Source: Microbacterium sp. ACRRU
Lineage (GTDB): Bacteria; Actinomycetota; Actinomycetes; Actinomycetales; Microbacteriaceae
DNA: 64,000 nt
Direction of reading: 5' to 3'
Assembly: GCF_022346945.1 (NCBI RefSeq)
Contig: NZ_JAKRNI010000003.1
Coordinates: forward strand, 120,337 to 184,336
In this document: positions 16,412 to 25,939 of the stretch, in pieces
How positions within the stretch are numbered: position 1 is the first letter of the stretch
How the letters are laid out: each line of letters starts with the position of its first letter
Notes under the pieces: model-generated
Seen by the model: the letters and a program-made list of their open reading frames with translations, nothing else
Database searches by the model: none
Told to the model about the DNA's origin: nothing
Made by a program: the position numbers and the translations under genes

Positions 16412-16807
16412 TCAGCCGCGGGCGAAGAGCAGCACGATCGACACGGCGAAAGCCACGAGTCCGAGGCTCAGGACTCCCGTCGCGGCCAGCGCGACGAACC
16501 GTACGAGCGGTGACGAGCGGGTGAGCCGCATGCGGTGCTGCGAGCCGCGGCGATAGAAGATGTCGGTCATGTCGGCCACGCCCACCTTCGCCTCGTCATG
16601 GTGTGACAGCGGGGCTTCGTTGACGCCGCCCTCGTCGTCGAACCACCGCACGACGCGATGGTCGCCGAGGTCTTCGACGACGGCGCGAGCGGGGAGCCAC
16701 GTGCCGTCGGCGACGTAGAGGATCAGCGCGACGACGGCCAGCAGGGTCCCGCCACCGAGGCCCACCCATGTGAAGAGCTCGATGACGACATCGAGGACGT
16801 TCGACAC
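16412..16807 (-). CDS. small two-helix membrane protein, unknown
   Basis: 131 residues with one TM helix near 14-34 (VGLGGGTLLAVVALILYVAD) and another at the C-terminus (FVALAATGVLSLGLVAFAVSIVLLFARG). The intervening ~65-residue loop contains WLPARAVVEDLGDHRVVRWFDDEGGVNEAPL and is probably cytoplasmic or membrane-peripheral. GTG 16807 follows AGGAG; the longer Arg-rich extension to 16906 is rejected. I do not recognise the family. It lies between nicotinamidase and tRNA-Thr, both on the same strand, with no clear operon link. Confidence 0.75.
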   Translation of the reverse strand: MSNVLDVVIELFTWVGLGGGTLLAVVALILYVADGTWLPARAVVEDLGDHRVVRWFDDEGGVNEAPLSHHDEAKVGVADMTDIFYRRGSQHRMRLTRSSPLVRFVALAATGVLSLGLVAFAVSIVLLFARG

Positions 16808-16934
16808 GGGGGCTCCTGCGGGCGGGGCGACGATCTCCGCGCCGAGGCGCGACGGGTGGGTCCTCCAGCCTATCGGGCGGCGGCGGGTGCGCCGTCGTCG
16901 TCGCACCGTGCGGGCCCACCCTCGGGGTGGGAAG

Positions 16935-16968
16935 CACGAAAGGCCCGGGAGAACCCGGGCCTTTCGTG
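16935..16968 (-). terminator. terminator after tRNA-Thr
   Basis: Perfect 15-bp inverted repeat CACGAAAGGCCCGGG and its complement with a 4-base loop, directly downstream of the tRNA. Very stable, GC-rich at the loop end and AT-containing at the base. Confidence 0.85.
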
Positions 16969-16971
16969 ATG

Positions 16972-17047
16972 TGGAGCCGCCTAAGGGAATCGAACCCTTG
17001 ACCTATTCATTACGAGTGAATCGCTCTGCCGTCTGAGCTAAGGCGGC
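16972..17047 (-). tRNA. tRNA-Thr, anticodon CGT
   Basis: 76-base cloverleaf on the minus strand. Acceptor arms GCCGCCT/AGGCGGC pair perfectly, the D-arm is GCTC/GAGC, the anticodon stem ATTCA/TGAAT encloses loop CTCGTAA with anticodon CGT (reads ACG), and the T-arm is AAGGG-TTCGATT-CCCTT. Discriminator T and the 3' CCA are encoded in the DNA. Confidence 0.97.
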
Positions 17048-17118
17048 GCGCGCCGCTGACGCGTGCACGATCATCGATCTTACATGCTCAGCGGGCTGCC
17101 TGACCAATCGGGCGGGGG

Positions 17119-17790
17119 TCAGTAGTCGCCGCTCGCTGCGCGGTCGGCGAGGATGTCGCGGCTCGATGACAGGCCGAGGCGCGTCGCGCCGGCGGCGATC
17201 ATCTCTTCGGCCGCGGCGCGGGTGCGGATGCCCCCGGATGCCTTGACCTCGGCGCGGTCGCCGACCGTCTGCTTCATGAGCCGCACGGCGTGCACGCTCG
17301 CGCCGCCGGCGGGGTGGAAACCGGTGGAGGTCTTGACGAAGTCTGCCCCGGCGGCGACGGCGGCCTCGCAGACGGCGACGATCGCATCGTCGGACAGTGC
17401 CGCGGATTCGATGATGACCTTCAGGACGGTCGGCGCGGGAACCGCGGTCCGCACGGCCCGGATCTCGGCTTCGACGACCTCGTAGCGTCCTTCGACGGCG
17501 GCACCGATGTCGATGACCATGTCGATCTCGTCAGCGCCCTGCGCGACCGACAGCGCGGCTTCGGCGGCCTTGACCTCGGCGTGGTGCTTGCCGCTGGGGA
17601 AGCCGCAGACGACGGCGACCTTGAGCCCCGCCGGCACCTCGACAGGGAGGAACGAGGGCGACAGGCACACGCTGTAGGTGCCGAGCTCCGCGGCGTCGGC
17701 AATGGTGCGCTCGACATCGGCGCGGGTGGCCTCGGGCTTGAGCAGCGTGTGGTCGATGAAGGTGGCGAGGTCGGCGACGGACGGGGTCAT
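17119..17790 (-). CDS. deoC: deoxyribose-phosphate aldolase
   Basis: 223-residue class I aldolase that cleaves 2-deoxyribose-5-phosphate into acetaldehyde and glyceraldehyde-3-phosphate in deoxynucleoside catabolism. [12 protein letters not shown] is the family N-terminus; [10 protein letters not shown], the Schiff-base lysine in TVLKVIIES, and the second lysine in [15 protein letters not shown] are all present, as is the phosphate-binding [11 protein letters not shown] follows GAAGGAG. Monocistronic by appearance; other deo genes are not visible. Confidence 0.97.
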   Translation of the reverse strand: MTPSVADLATFIDHTLLKPEATRADVERTIADAAELGTYSVCLSPSFLPVEVPAGLKVAVVCGFPSGKHHAEVKAAEAALSVAQGADEIDMVIDIGAAVEGRYEVVEAEIRAVRTAVPAPTVLKVIIESAALSDDAIVAVCEAAVAAGADFVKTSTGFHPAGGASVHAVRLMKQTVGDRAEVKASGGIRTRAAAEEMIAAGATRLGLSSSRDILADRAASGDY

Positions 17791-17876
17791 GATGCTCCTT
17801 CGGGCGGGGACGACGACAAGCCTACGTTCCCGGCCCCGTCGACGCTCGTGTGCGTGCTGCTTCGCGGGACCCAGTA

Positions 17877-19421
17877 TCAGCCGCAGCGCAGACCGTCCTC
17901 GGGGATCGTGCCGTTGATCAGGTAGTCGTCAACGGCGTCGGTGACGCAGGCGTTGCCCTTGTTGTAGCCGAGGTGTCCCTCTCCGACGTTGGTGACGAGC
18001 ACGCCCTGCTCCAGCTGCGACGCCAGGCTCACCGCGCCGTCGTACGGCGTCGCCGGATCTCCGGTCGTTCCGATCACGACGATGGGCGGCGAGCCGGGCG
18101 CGGTGATGGGCTCACGCACACCGGTGGGCGGCACGGGCCACGACGCGCACGGGTCTCCTGCGCCGGCCCAGTACGGCGCGACGACGGGGGCTTGGGCGTC
18201 GAGCTTCTGCTGCAGCGCCGCCAGATCGGCATCCGTCCCCTCGTCGGGGTAGTCCATGCAGTTGTAGGCGACGAAGGCTTCCATCGTGTTGCCGTCGTAC
18301 TCGTCGCCGATGCGCCCGTTGTAGAAGTCGGCGAGCTGGAAGGCGACGTCGGCGCGGCCGTCGCGCGCATCGGAGAGGGCGGCTCGGAGGTACGGCCAGC
18401 TCTCTTCGCTGTACAGGGCCGCGGTGATCGCGGTCATGAGAGAGTCACCGCCGAGCTGACGCCCGTCGGCGGCGGGAATCGGGCGGGCGTCGACGCGGGC
18501 GAGAAGCGCGGACAGGTCGGACATCGCGTCGTCGACGCTGCCGGCGAAGGGGCACTCGTTCGTGTTGAGGCAGTCGGCCATGAACGCGCGGAGCGAGTTC
18601 TCGAAGCCGACGGCTTGCCGCAGTGATGTGTTGGTTCCGGAGACGCTCGGGTCGATGCCGCCGTCGAGCACCATGCGGCCGACACGTTCGGGGAACAGCC
18701 CGGCGTAGGTGGCTCCGAGGAACGTGCCGTACGAGAACCCGAGGTAGTTCAGCTGCGGGTCGCCGAGCACCGCGCGGAGCACGTCCATGTCGCGTGCGGA
18801 GTTGTCGGTGGTGATGTAGGGCAGGATGCCGTCGCTGCGCGCCTCGCAGGCCTGAGCGAACGCGCTGGCGCGCTGGTCGAGGGCGGCCTCGCGCTCCTCG
18901 CTTCCCCGCGTCCCGGGCGGGATGTCGTAGAGGTACGCGTCGAGCTGCGGAGGGTCGTAGCAGGTGACGGCGGTGGACTCGCCGACTCCGCGCGGGTCGA
19001 AGCCGATGACGTCGTACGCGTCGGTCAGCCGGTCGTCGACGAGCACCGACAGGGCCTGCTTCATCAGCGAGACGCCGGCGGCGCCCGGCCCGCCGGGGTT
19101 GGTCAGCAGCGAGCCGATCGGCTCGCCCGACGTCGCGCGGTGCCGCACGACGGCGAGTTCGAGCTCGCCCACGCTCGGGTCGGCGTAGTCGCGGGGGACG
19201 GTGACACGCGTGCAGTCGAAGCCCGTGCCGCACTCCTCCCAGTCGAGGGTTTGCCCGTAGTACGGCAGCAGCTCGGCGGGTACCCCGTCGGTCTGCGGGG
19301 CCAGTGACGCGCCGTTGCCGGGCGCGATCGGCGGGATCTGGGCGTAGAGGCATCCGGACAGTGCGACGGCGAGCGCCGCGACGCCCGCCACGGCCGTGAC
19401 GAGCCGTCGACGCAGGCTCAC
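17877..19421 (-). CDS. secreted lipoprotein alpha/beta hydrolase (tripeptidyl aminopeptidase-like)
   Basis: 514 residues. The signal peptide ends in lipobox LSGC, so it is probably a membrane-anchored exported lipoprotein. An alpha/beta-hydrolase core follows: oxyanion region [22 protein letters not shown], nucleophile elbow [14 protein letters not shown], and a C-terminal TAP-like segment with [14 protein letters not shown] (Asp) and [11 protein letters not shown] (His). This is the organisation of actinobacterial tripeptidyl-aminopeptidase/SlpD-type exopeptidases. GTG overlaps the holB stop (GTGA), although a functional link to DNA replication is not expected. Substrate specificity is unproven. 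Confidence 0.93.
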   Translation of the reverse strand: MSLRRRLVTAVAGVAALAVALSGCLYAQIPPIAPGNGASLAPQTDGVPAELLPYYGQTLDWEECGTGFDCTRVTVPRDYADPSVGELELAVVRHRATSGEPIGSLLTNPGGPGAAGVSLMKQALSVLVDDRLTDAYDVIGFDPRGVGESTAVTCYDPPQLDAYLYDIPPGTRGSEEREAALDQRASAFAQACEARSDGILPYITTDNSARDMDVLRAVLGDPQLNYLGFSYGTFLGATYAGLFPERVGRMVLDGGIDPSVSGTNTSLRQAVGFENSLRAFMADCLNTNECPFAGSVDDAMSDLSALLARVDARPIPAADGRQLGGDSLMTAITAALYSEESWPYLRAALSDARDGRADVAFQLADFYNGRIGDEYDGNTMEAFVAYNCMDYPDEGTDADLAALQQKLDAQAPVVAPYWAGAGDPCASWPVPPTGVREPITAPGSPPIVVIGTTGDPATPYDGAVSLASQLEQGVLVTNVGEGHLGYNKGNACVTDAVDDYLINGTIPEDGLRCG

Positions 19422-20593
19422 GGCGCCGACCCGTTCGCGACGGTGATGAGCAGACTCTCGAGCGCGAGCAGCGGGGCGGCGTTCTGCTCGAGGTTGCGGC
19501 GCGTGTCGGTGATGCGGTCGAGCACCCCGAGCGTGCGCGCGGGGGTCCATTCGGCGGCGAGGGAGCGCAGGGCGTCGATCCTTTCGGCGTTGACGAGGTC
19601 GCCGTCGCGCCCGTACTGCAGCATGACGACGTCGCGGAAGAGCGACTGGAGGTCGGTGAGAACCCGATCGATGCCGTCGCGGAGGCTGCGGGTGGCACGG
19701 CGCTTCTGGTCGTCTTCGAGGGCGTTGAGCTGCCCGCGCACGCTGGGCGGGACGGCCGCCCCTTCGGCGACGCCGAGGGTGCGCAGCAGGGTGCGGCGCT
19801 CTTCCTCGTCGCGGGTGGCGGTGAGTGCCTTCGCGTCGTCGGTGGCGAGACGCACGATGTGCCCGGCGACCTCGACGGCGTCGCTGATGCCCCGCACGGC
19901 GAGCACGGCCGAGAGCGTCTCGGCACGGCGCGCGCGGGCGTCGTCGTCGGTCGCGAGGCGCTGGGCCATGCCGATGTGCCGCTGCGCGTGGCGCGCGGAT
20001 TCTTCGGCGACGTCGGCGGGGACGCCCGTGCGCTCGACGATCAGGGAGGCGACGTCGGTGACCGACGGTTCGCGCAGGCGCAGCACGCGGACGCGGGAGC
20101 GGATCGTGGGCAGCAGGTCGGCGTCGCTGGGGGCGCACAGCACCCAGACGGTCTGCTCGGGCGGCTCTTCGAGTGCCTTGAGCAGGACGTTCGAGGTGCG
20201 CTCGGCCATGCGGTCGGCGTCTTCGACGACGATGACGCGGTAGCGGCCGAGCGAGGGGGCGAACGACGCGCGCTCGACGAGCCGGCGGGCCTCGTCGATG
20301 CGGATGACGACCTGCTCGGTGCGGAGGGCCGTGAGGTCGGGGTGGGTGCGGGCGAGCACCTGGCGCTGGGCGGCTTCGTCGCCGGGATCGGCGATGAGGG
20401 CGGCCGCGAACGCGTAGGCGAGGGTGGAGCGGCCCGACCCGGGAGGTCCCGTGATGAGCCACGCGTGCGCGAGGGCGGCCGGGTCGGTGGCGGCGGCGCG
20501 GAGGGTTTCGACCGCATCGTCTTGGCCCCACACGGCGTCCCACGGGAAGGGGGCGGCGACGGGTCGAGGGGGCGAGTCCACGGCGGCCGACAT
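19418..20593 (-). CDS. holB: DNA polymerase III subunit delta'
   Basis: 391-residue clamp-loader subunit of the AAA+ family. WDAVWGQDDAVETLRAA begins the ATPase-like fold; the P-loop is GPPGSGRST, and VVEDADRMAERTSNVLLKALEEPPEQTVWVLCAPSDADLLPTIRSRVRVLRL holds the remnant Walker B, SRC-like and sensor elements. The usual four-cysteine zinc module after the P-loop is absent, replaced by GDEAAQRQVLARTH. ATG 20593 is preferred over GTG 20623. It follows tmk in a topA-tmk-holB operon, the common actinobacterial order. Confidence 0.94.
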   Translation of the reverse strand: MSAAVDSPPRPVAAPFPWDAVWGQDDAVETLRAAATDPAALAHAWLITGPPGSGRSTLAYAFAAALIADPGDEAAQRQVLARTHPDLTALRTEQVVIRIDEARRLVERASFAPSLGRYRVIVVEDADRMAERTSNVLLKALEEPPEQTVWVLCAPSDADLLPTIRSRVRVLRLREPSVTDVASLIVERTGVPADVAEESARHAQRHIGMAQRLATDDDARARRAETLSAVLAVRGISDAVEVAGHIVRLATDDAKALTATRDEEERRTLLRTLGVAEGAAVPPSVRGQLNALEDDQKRRATRSLRDGIDRVLTDLQSLFRDVVMLQYGRDGDLVNAERIDALRSLAAEWTPARTLGVLDRITDTRRNLEQNAAPLLALESLLITVANGSAP

Positions 20594-20662
20594 GGGTTCC
20601 ACCCTAATCGCGGGCGCCGACACGGCCGCTGTCGATCCGCTGAGCGTCGGCGGCTGGCACGG

Positions 20663-21337
20663 TCAGGACAGTCGGGATGCCACGGCCTCGCGGACGCGCT
20701 CGGCGAGCGCGAGCGCGGGCTCGGTGGCATCCAGGACCAGGAAGCGATTCGGCTCGTCGGCGGCGAGGGCGAGGAACGCGGCGCGCACGCGCTCGTGGAA
20801 CTCGGCCTTCTCGGCTTCGAGCCGGTCGAAGGGCTTGTCGTCGGCGTCGAGGCGCGCGCGGGCTGCGGCGGGGTCGAGGTCGAGCAGCACGGTGAGGTCG
20901 GGGAGGAGTCCCCCGGTGGCCCACAGCGAGAGTTCGCGGACGTCGTCGGCGTCGAGCACGCGACCGGCGCCCTGGTACGCCACCGACGAGTCGAGGTACC
21001 GGTCTTGGATGACGACGTCGCCGCGCGCGATGGCGGGCTGCACGACGGTCTCGATGTGGTGGGCGCGGTCGGCGGCGTAGAGCAGGGCTTCGGCGCGGGG
21101 CGCGATGTGGCCGCGATGGTGGAGCACGATGTCGCGGATGCGGACGCCGACGTCGGTGCCTCCCGGTTCGCGGGTGCGCACGACCTCGCGACCTTGCGCC
21201 CGCAGCCATTCCTCGAGCAGTGCGGCCTGTGTGGTCTTTCCGGCGCCGTCGCCGCCCTCGAAGGTGAGGAACAGCCCGGGCCCCCCGGCTGCTGCCGCGC
21301 GGGGGGCGTGGGGCGGCCGGGGAGACGCGCCGGTCAC
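20663..21337 (-). CDS. tmk: thymidylate kinase
   Basis: 224-residue dTMP kinase giving dTDP for DNA synthesis. P-loop FEGGDGAGKTT, DR-type motif TREPGGTDVGVRIRD, DRYLDSSVAYQG and the LID segment KPFDRLEAEKAEFHERVRAAF are typical. The first ~20 residues are a Pro/Ala-rich extension. The GTG start overlaps the topA stop (GTGA), and the downstream holB follows after about 70 bases. Confidence 0.97.
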   Translation of the reverse strand: MTGASPRPPHAPRAAAAGGPGLFLTFEGGDGAGKTTQAALLEEWLRAQGREVVRTREPGGTDVGVRIRDIVLHHRGHIAPRAEALLYAADRAHHIETVVQPAIARGDVVIQDRYLDSSVAYQGAGRVLDADDVRELSLWATGGLLPDLTVLLDLDPAAARARLDADDKPFDRLEAEKAEFHERVRAAFLALAADEPNRFLVLDATEPALALAERVREAVASRLS

Positions 21338-24042
21338 GACTTCTTCGCCGGGGCCTTGCGGGTGGTGGTCGTCTTCTTCGCCGCGGTGCGCTTGGGGGCG
21401 GGGCCCTTGGCGCGCTTGTCGGCGATGAGCTCGACGGCCCGCTCGAAGGTGATCGCCATCGCGTCCTCGCCGCGCGGCACTGTGGCGTTGGTCTCACCGT
21501 CGGTGACGTAAGGGCCGAAGCGCCCGTCCTTGAGCTTGATCGGCTTGCCGCTGACCGGGTCGGCGTCGAATTCCTTCAGCGCGCTGGAGGCACGACGCGC
21601 CCCGTACTTGGGCTCGGCGTACTTGGCGATGGCCTCTTCGAGCGTGATGTCGAAGATCTGCTGCTCGGAGTCGAGCGACCGGGAGTCGGTGCCCTTCTTC
21701 AGGTACGGGCCGAAGCGACCGTTCTGCGCGGTGATCTCCGCCCCGGACTCGGGGTCGACGCCCACGACGCGCGGGAGCGAGAGCAGCTGCAGCGCGGTGT
21801 CGAGGTCGATGGTGTCGACCGACATCGAGCGGAACAGCGACGCGGTGCGGGGCTTGGGCGCCGCTTCCTTTTTGGCACCACGCTTCTTCGGCGCTTCGAC
21901 GACCTCGCCGGTGGCCTGGTCGACCTCTTCGGGCTCTTCGGCCTCGACTTCTTGCACGTACGGACCGAAGCGACCGTCCTTGACGACGACGAGCTTGCCG
22001 TTCTCGGGGTTCTCGCCCAGCACACGGTCGCCGGCGACGGGGGCGTCGATGAGCTCCTGCGCCTTCTCGGGCGTGAGCTCGTCGGGGGCGAGGTCTTCGG
22101 GGATGTTGACGATGCGCGGCTTGGCGTCCTCGGGGGCGCCGGGCTCGACGACCTCGAGGTAGGGGCCGTACTTGCCGAAGCGGAGGGTCGCGGTGTCGGT
22201 GATGCGCGTGGAGTTGAGCTCGCGTGCGTCGATCTCGCCGAGGTTCTCGACGATGTGGCGCAGACCCACCTGCTTGTCGGAGCCGAAGTAGAAGGCCTTG
22301 AGCCACTCGGTGCGGCGCTGCTCGCCGCGGGCGATGGCATCCAGGTCGTCTTCGAGCGCGGCGGTGAAGTCGTAGTCGACGAGGTCGGCGAAGTGCTGTT
22401 CGAGGAGCCGCACGACGCTGAAGGCGAGCCAGCTGGGCACGAGCGCCTGTCCGCGCTTGGTGACGTAGCCGCGGTCGAGGATCACGCCGATGATGCTCGC
22501 GAACGTCGACGGGCGACCGATGCCCTTCTCTTCGAGGGCCTTCACCAGGCTCGCCTCGGTGTAGCGGGGCTTGGGCGAGGTGCTGTGGCCCTTGGGCTCG
22601 ACGTCGCTGATCGCCAGCTCGTCGCCGACGGCGACGGCCGGGAGCGACTGGTCGGCGTCGTCGTCGTTGCGCTTCTCGTCGTTGCCCTCTTCGTAGGCCT
22701 CGAGGAAGCCCTTGAAGGTGTAGACGGTGCCCGACGCGGTGAACTCGGCGCTCTTCTCCCCCGCCTGGACGGCGAGGGTGACCGTGGTGGTCTCGTACTT
22801 GGCATCCGACATCTGGCTGGCGATGGTGCGCTTCCAGATCAGGTCGTACAGCTTCTGCTCGTCGCGGTCGAGCGCGGAGGCGACCGACGCCGGGGTGCGG
22901 AAGTCTTCGCCGGAGGGGCGGATGGCCTCGTGCGCCTCTTGCGCGTTCTTGGACTTGCTCTTGTAGACGCGGGGGTTGGCCGGGACGGCCTTGTCGCCGT
23001 ACAGCGCCACGGCCTGCGCCCGCGCGGCCTTCACGGCCTGCGTCGACAGCGCCGTGGAGTCGGTACGCATATAGGTGATGTACCCCTTCTCATAGAGACG
23101 CTGAGCGACGCCCATGGCGTGCTTGGCGCTCATCGAGAGCTTGCGACCGGCCTCCTGCTGCATGGTGGAGGTGGTGAAGGGGGCGCGGGGGCTGCGGGTT
23201 CCGGGCTTGGCCTCGACCTTGGCGACCGTGGCCTTAGCCGCGGCGACGATGTCGGCGGCGAGCGCGCGTGCCTGCGCCTCGTCGAGCACGACGACGGCCT
23301 TCTTGAGCTTTCCGTTGTCGTCGTAGTCACCGCCGCGGGCGAGCGGGGCGCCGTCGAGACGGTTGAGGCGCGTGGTAAACGAGGAGCCGGACTTGGATGC
23401 CAAGGCCTCGACGTCCCAGTACGTGGCCGAAACGAACGCCATGCGCTCGCGCTCGCGCTCGACGACCATGCGGGTGGCGGCGGACTGGACGCGGCCGGCG
23501 CTGAGAGCCGTGCCCTCGCGGCCGGAACCGACCTTGCGCCACAGCACGGGCGAGACGTCCCAGCCGTAGAGGCGGTCGAGGACGCGCCTGGTCTCCTGCG
23601 CGTCGACGAGCGACTCGTCGAGGTCGCGGGTGTGCTGGACGGCATCCTGGATGGCGTCCTTGGTGATCTCGTGGAACACCATGCGGCGCACGGGGACCTT
23701 GGGCTTGAGCACCTCGCGCAGGTGCCACGCGATGGCCTCGCCCTCGCGGTCACCATCGGTGGCGAGCAGGACTTCGTCGGCGGACTTCAGGGCACGCTTG
23801 AGCTCGGCGACCGTCTTGGTCTTGCGGTCGTTGACGACGTAGTACGGGTCGAAGTCGTTCTCGACGTCGATGGAGTACTTGCCGTAGGCCGCCTTCTTGT
23901 CGGCGGGGATCTCCTTCTTGGAGGCGAGGTCGCGGATGTGCCCGACCGAGCTGAGCACTTCATAACCGTCGCCGAGGTATCCCTGGATCGACTTCATCTT
24001 CGTCGGGGACTCGACGATGACGAGCTTCTTGCCGTTTGCCAC
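21334..24042 (-). CDS. topA: DNA topoisomerase I
   Basis: 902-residue type IA topoisomerase that relaxes negative supercoils. The N-terminal Toprim domain starts KKLVIVESPTKMKSIQGYLG with the acidic DGDREGEAIAWHL motif. The catalytic tyrosine lies in GYITYMRTDSTALS (about residue 320). The C-terminus holds four Topo_C repeats (NGRFGPYLKKG, DGRFGPYV and similar) and ends in a Lys/Ala-rich tail, as in other actinobacterial enzymes, in place of zinc fingers. GTG 24042 is chosen because GAAAGGA precedes it at the right spacing and the family begins there. The frame stays open upstream through the whole preceding gene. Confidence 0.96.
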   Translation of the reverse strand: MANGKKLVIVESPTKMKSIQGYLGDGYEVLSSVGHIRDLASKKEIPADKKAAYGKYSIDVENDFDPYYVVNDRKTKTVAELKRALKSADEVLLATDGDREGEAIAWHLREVLKPKVPVRRMVFHEITKDAIQDAVQHTRDLDESLVDAQETRRVLDRLYGWDVSPVLWRKVGSGREGTALSAGRVQSAATRMVVERERERMAFVSATYWDVEALASKSGSSFTTRLNRLDGAPLARGGDYDDNGKLKKAVVVLDEAQARALAADIVAAAKATVAKVEAKPGTRSPRAPFTTSTMQQEAGRKLSMSAKHAMGVAQRLYEKGYITYMRTDSTALSTQAVKAARAQAVALYGDKAVPANPRVYKSKSKNAQEAHEAIRPSGEDFRTPASVASALDRDEQKLYDLIWKRTIASQMSDAKYETTTVTLAVQAGEKSAEFTASGTVYTFKGFLEAYEEGNDEKRNDDDADQSLPAVAVGDELAISDVEPKGHSTSPKPRYTEASLVKALEEKGIGRPSTFASIIGVILDRGYVTKRGQALVPSWLAFSVVRLLEQHFADLVDYDFTAALEDDLDAIARGEQRRTEWLKAFYFGSDKQVGLRHIVENLGEIDARELNSTRITDTATLRFGKYGPYLEVVEPGAPEDAKPRIVNIPEDLAPDELTPEKAQELIDAPVAGDRVLGENPENGKLVVVKDGRFGPYVQEVEAEEPEEVDQATGEVVEAPKKRGAKKEAAPKPRTASLFRSMSVDTIDLDTALQLLSLPRVVGVDPESGAEITAQNGRFGPYLKKGTDSRSLDSEQQIFDITLEEAIAKYAEPKYGARRASSALKEFDADPVSGKPIKLKDGRFGPYVTDGETNATVPRGEDAMAITFERAVELIADKRAKGPAPKRTAAKKTTTTRKAPAKKS

Positions 24043-24432
24043 TGGGGTCCTTTCTTCGTTGCACACCATACACACGCCTTCCTGGTCGGGATCCGGGAGG
24101 TCGTACGCGGTCGAGACATCGGGCGGTCCTGCCCGCGAGCGTGCAGCGAACGGAATCCCACCGTACGCGGTACCGACCGTGACCGTCGCGACGAGGCCGT
24201 CGACATCGCATCCGTTCAGGTTCACACCACCCGCGCTCGCCACCTCCGCGGCCGCCTCGCACGGCACCCCGGGGATGGCGCCGCTGACGGTGTCGGCGGC
24301 GGCGAGCGCCGCGGCATCCGCGATGCCCGCGACACGTTGCGCCTGCACGGCGGCGCCGGCGACGACCGCCAGGCCGACGGCGGCGACGGCGACGGCGGCG
24401 ACCACGCCGACGGCCGAAACGCTCCCCGCCAT
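24043..24432 (-). CDS. TadE-like secretion-neighbourhood protein with no stop before topA
   Basis: From ATG 24432 (overlapping the upstream stop, TGATG) the frame encodes an N-terminal TM helix (VSAVGVVAAVAVAAVGLAVV) and an Ala-rich TadE-like segment (QAQRVAGIADAAALAAADTVSG...CDVDGLVATVTV) ending in ARSRAGP, where homologues of this small type usually stop near 110 residues. Here no stop codon occurs and the frame runs directly into topA, giving a potential 1032-residue fusion. I list the upstream part separately because topA has its own ribosome binding site. Loss of the stop, true fusion or a sequence error are all possible. Confidence 0.75.
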
Positions 24433-24764
24433 CACTCGCCCCCGTCGAGCGCGCACGAGCGCGCGGTGAGCGGTCCGAAGGGAAGGGGAATAGGGACCGG
24501 CGCCGAGGCCTCGACGCAGACGAGTCGATCGTGCCGTTCGACGGAGATCGTGGCGCCGACGCCCGCGACCACCTCTCGAGCGCGGCCGTCGTCACCGCGG
24601 CCGAATAGCCGCGCCGACTCCGCGGCGGCGTGCTGCAGACGCACCGCCGTCGCGCCGGCGGCGAGAGCACCGAGACCCAGCGCCAGGACGAGGATGACCG
24701 CGGGGAGGGCCACGGCGAACTCCGCCGTGACCGCTCCACGGTCGTCGTGCAGCGGACGTATCAC
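24432..24764 (-). CDS. TadE-like pseudopilin
   Basis: 110 residues beginning with a short basic leader and a prepilin-like cleavage region, DDRG|AVTAEFAVALPAVILVLALGLGAL, with the Glu five residues after the presumed cut. TadE-family minor pseudopilins start this way. Two cysteines (VCVEA, RSCAL) lie in the exported part. GTG overlaps the stop of the upstream DUF4244 gene, and its stop overlaps the next start, so it is part of the Tad operon. Confidence 0.88.
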   Translation of the reverse strand: MIRPLHDDRGAVTAEFAVALPAVILVLALGLGALAAGATAVRLQHAAAESARLFGRGDDGRAREVVAGVGATISVERHDRLVCVEASAPVPIPLPFGPLTARSCALDGGE

Positions 24765-25003
24765 TGCACCGTCAGCGCTCGGCGCACGAGGTCGGTCAAA
24801 ATGCCCCGCACCTCGTCGGACCGCATGATGACGACCAGTAGCCCCGCGAAGGCGACAGCGGCCATCGTTGCGATCGCGTACTCGGCGGTGGCGGCCCCGC
24901 GGTCATCGAGGAACAGGAACGACGCGCGCCGGGAGTCGAGCCGCGGGGGCGCGGGCAGAGGACCGACTGTGGGCAGGGGACGAGGGGCGAGAAACCGGAA
25001 CAT
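24761..25003 (-). CDS. DUF4244 Flp-type pilin
   Basis: 80-residue presumed major pilin. FLDDRG|AATAEYAIATMAAVAFAGLLVVIM is a class of type IV prepilin cleavage site with Glu at position 5 followed by the hydrophobic assembly helix; the rest is a very short tail. ATG 25003 follows AAGGAG, with spacing of five bases. It lies between the inner-membrane TadB/C protein and TadE, as in the Tad locus beside topA in mycobacteria. No prepilin peptidase is in the window. Confidence 0.88.
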   Translation of the reverse strand: MFRFLAPRPLPTVGPLPAPPRLDSRRASFLFLDDRGAATAEYAIATMAAVAFAGLLVVIMRSDEVRGILTDLVRRALTVQ

Positions 25004-25051
25004 AGGACTCCTTCTTCTTGAGGTGTGGGCACGAGCGGGGCCGACCACGGG

Positions 25052-25939
25052 CTAGACGGGCACGACAGTGGAGCGGACGATGCCGAACACCGCGGGAACC
25101 ACGGCGAGGAGCAGAAACGCGGGCAGAGTGCAGACGCCAAGGGGGACGAGCAGCCGCGTCGACAGCCGCGCGGCCGCTTCTCGCCCTCTCGTGCGTGCGC
25201 GGTGCCGCGCAAGCCAGGCTTCGCCCCGGAGGAGGTCTACCGCGGGCGCCCCCGCGCTCATCGACAGGTCGAGTGCCGCGTCCACGCCCTCCGGCGGCTC
25301 GGCCTCCGCGAGACTCCGGTGCCCGTCTGCGAGTTCGCGGGCGCGATCGATCGACGCCCCCGATGCCAGAGCGAGAGCGAGGAGTTCGGCATCCCAGCCC
25401 GGTATACCGGGCGAGGGTCGGGCGCGTCGGGCCAGACGTGAGGTCCAGACGTGCGAGATTCCGACGAGCATCAGCCCGCCGATCACGCAGCAGGCGCCGA
25501 AGGGCTCTCTCACCGCCCGCAGCAGATCGAGCCCGAGAACACATCCGAGCGGAACGCCCAGAAGCGGCAACCACGTCAACAAGCGCGCGGTGGCCGCGGG
25601 TTCGGCCAGCGCGACGGTTACCTCGGCTTTCACCTCCGTGGCGGCTTGCAACGCCGCCACAGCGGATCGCAGGGTGTCGGCGAGCGGCGCCCCGACGTCC
25701 ACCGCCACCGCCCAGACGGCCGCGATGTCAGGCCAGGCACCCTCGCCCGAGCGCAAGACGGCGGCGACATCTCCCCCCGATTCGGCGGCGTGCGCCGCAC
25801 GCACGAGTAGGGGGTCGCCGGCCTTCGCGAGGTGGGCCCAGGCGGACGCCACGGCCACCCCCGCGGTGAGGAGGACAGCCAACCGCATGGTCGTCTCGAT
25901 GATGACGGCGTCGGAGTCCTCTCGGCGGGCAGTCCTCAC
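25052..25939 (-). CDS. fused TadB/TadC-like inner-membrane protein
   Basis: 295 residues, type II secretion system F family. The first half has a TM helix and a T2SSF-like helical domain (LLVRAAHAAESGGDVAAVLRSG...DVGAPLADTLRSAVAAL), the middle has two TM helices (LLTWLPLLGVPLGCVLGLDL, FGACCVIGGLMLVGI), and the second half repeats an F-like domain (WDAELLALALASGASIDRARELA) with a C-terminal TM. Most Tad loci carry separate TadB and TadC genes; here both appear merged in one short protein. GTG overlaps the tadA stop. Confidence 0.85.
   Translation of the reverse strand: MRTARREDSDAVIIETTMRLAVLLTAGVAVASAWAHLAKAGDPLLVRAAHAAESGGDVAAVLRSGEGAWPDIAAVWAVAVDVGAPLADTLRSAVAALQAATEVKAEVTVALAEPAATARLLTWLPLLGVPLGCVLGLDLLRAVREPFGACCVIGGLMLVGISHVWTSRLARRARPSPGIPGWDAELLALALASGASIDRARELADGHRSLAEAEPPEGVDAALDLSMSAGAPAVDLLRGEAWLARHRARTRGREAAARLSTRLLVPLGVCTLPAFLLLAVVPAVFGIVRSTVVPV

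Noticed and set aside
21952..24828. 958-codon plus-strand open frame
   Set aside because: Antisense of topA with low-complexity Val/Gly/Asp/Arg content and no recognisable motif.
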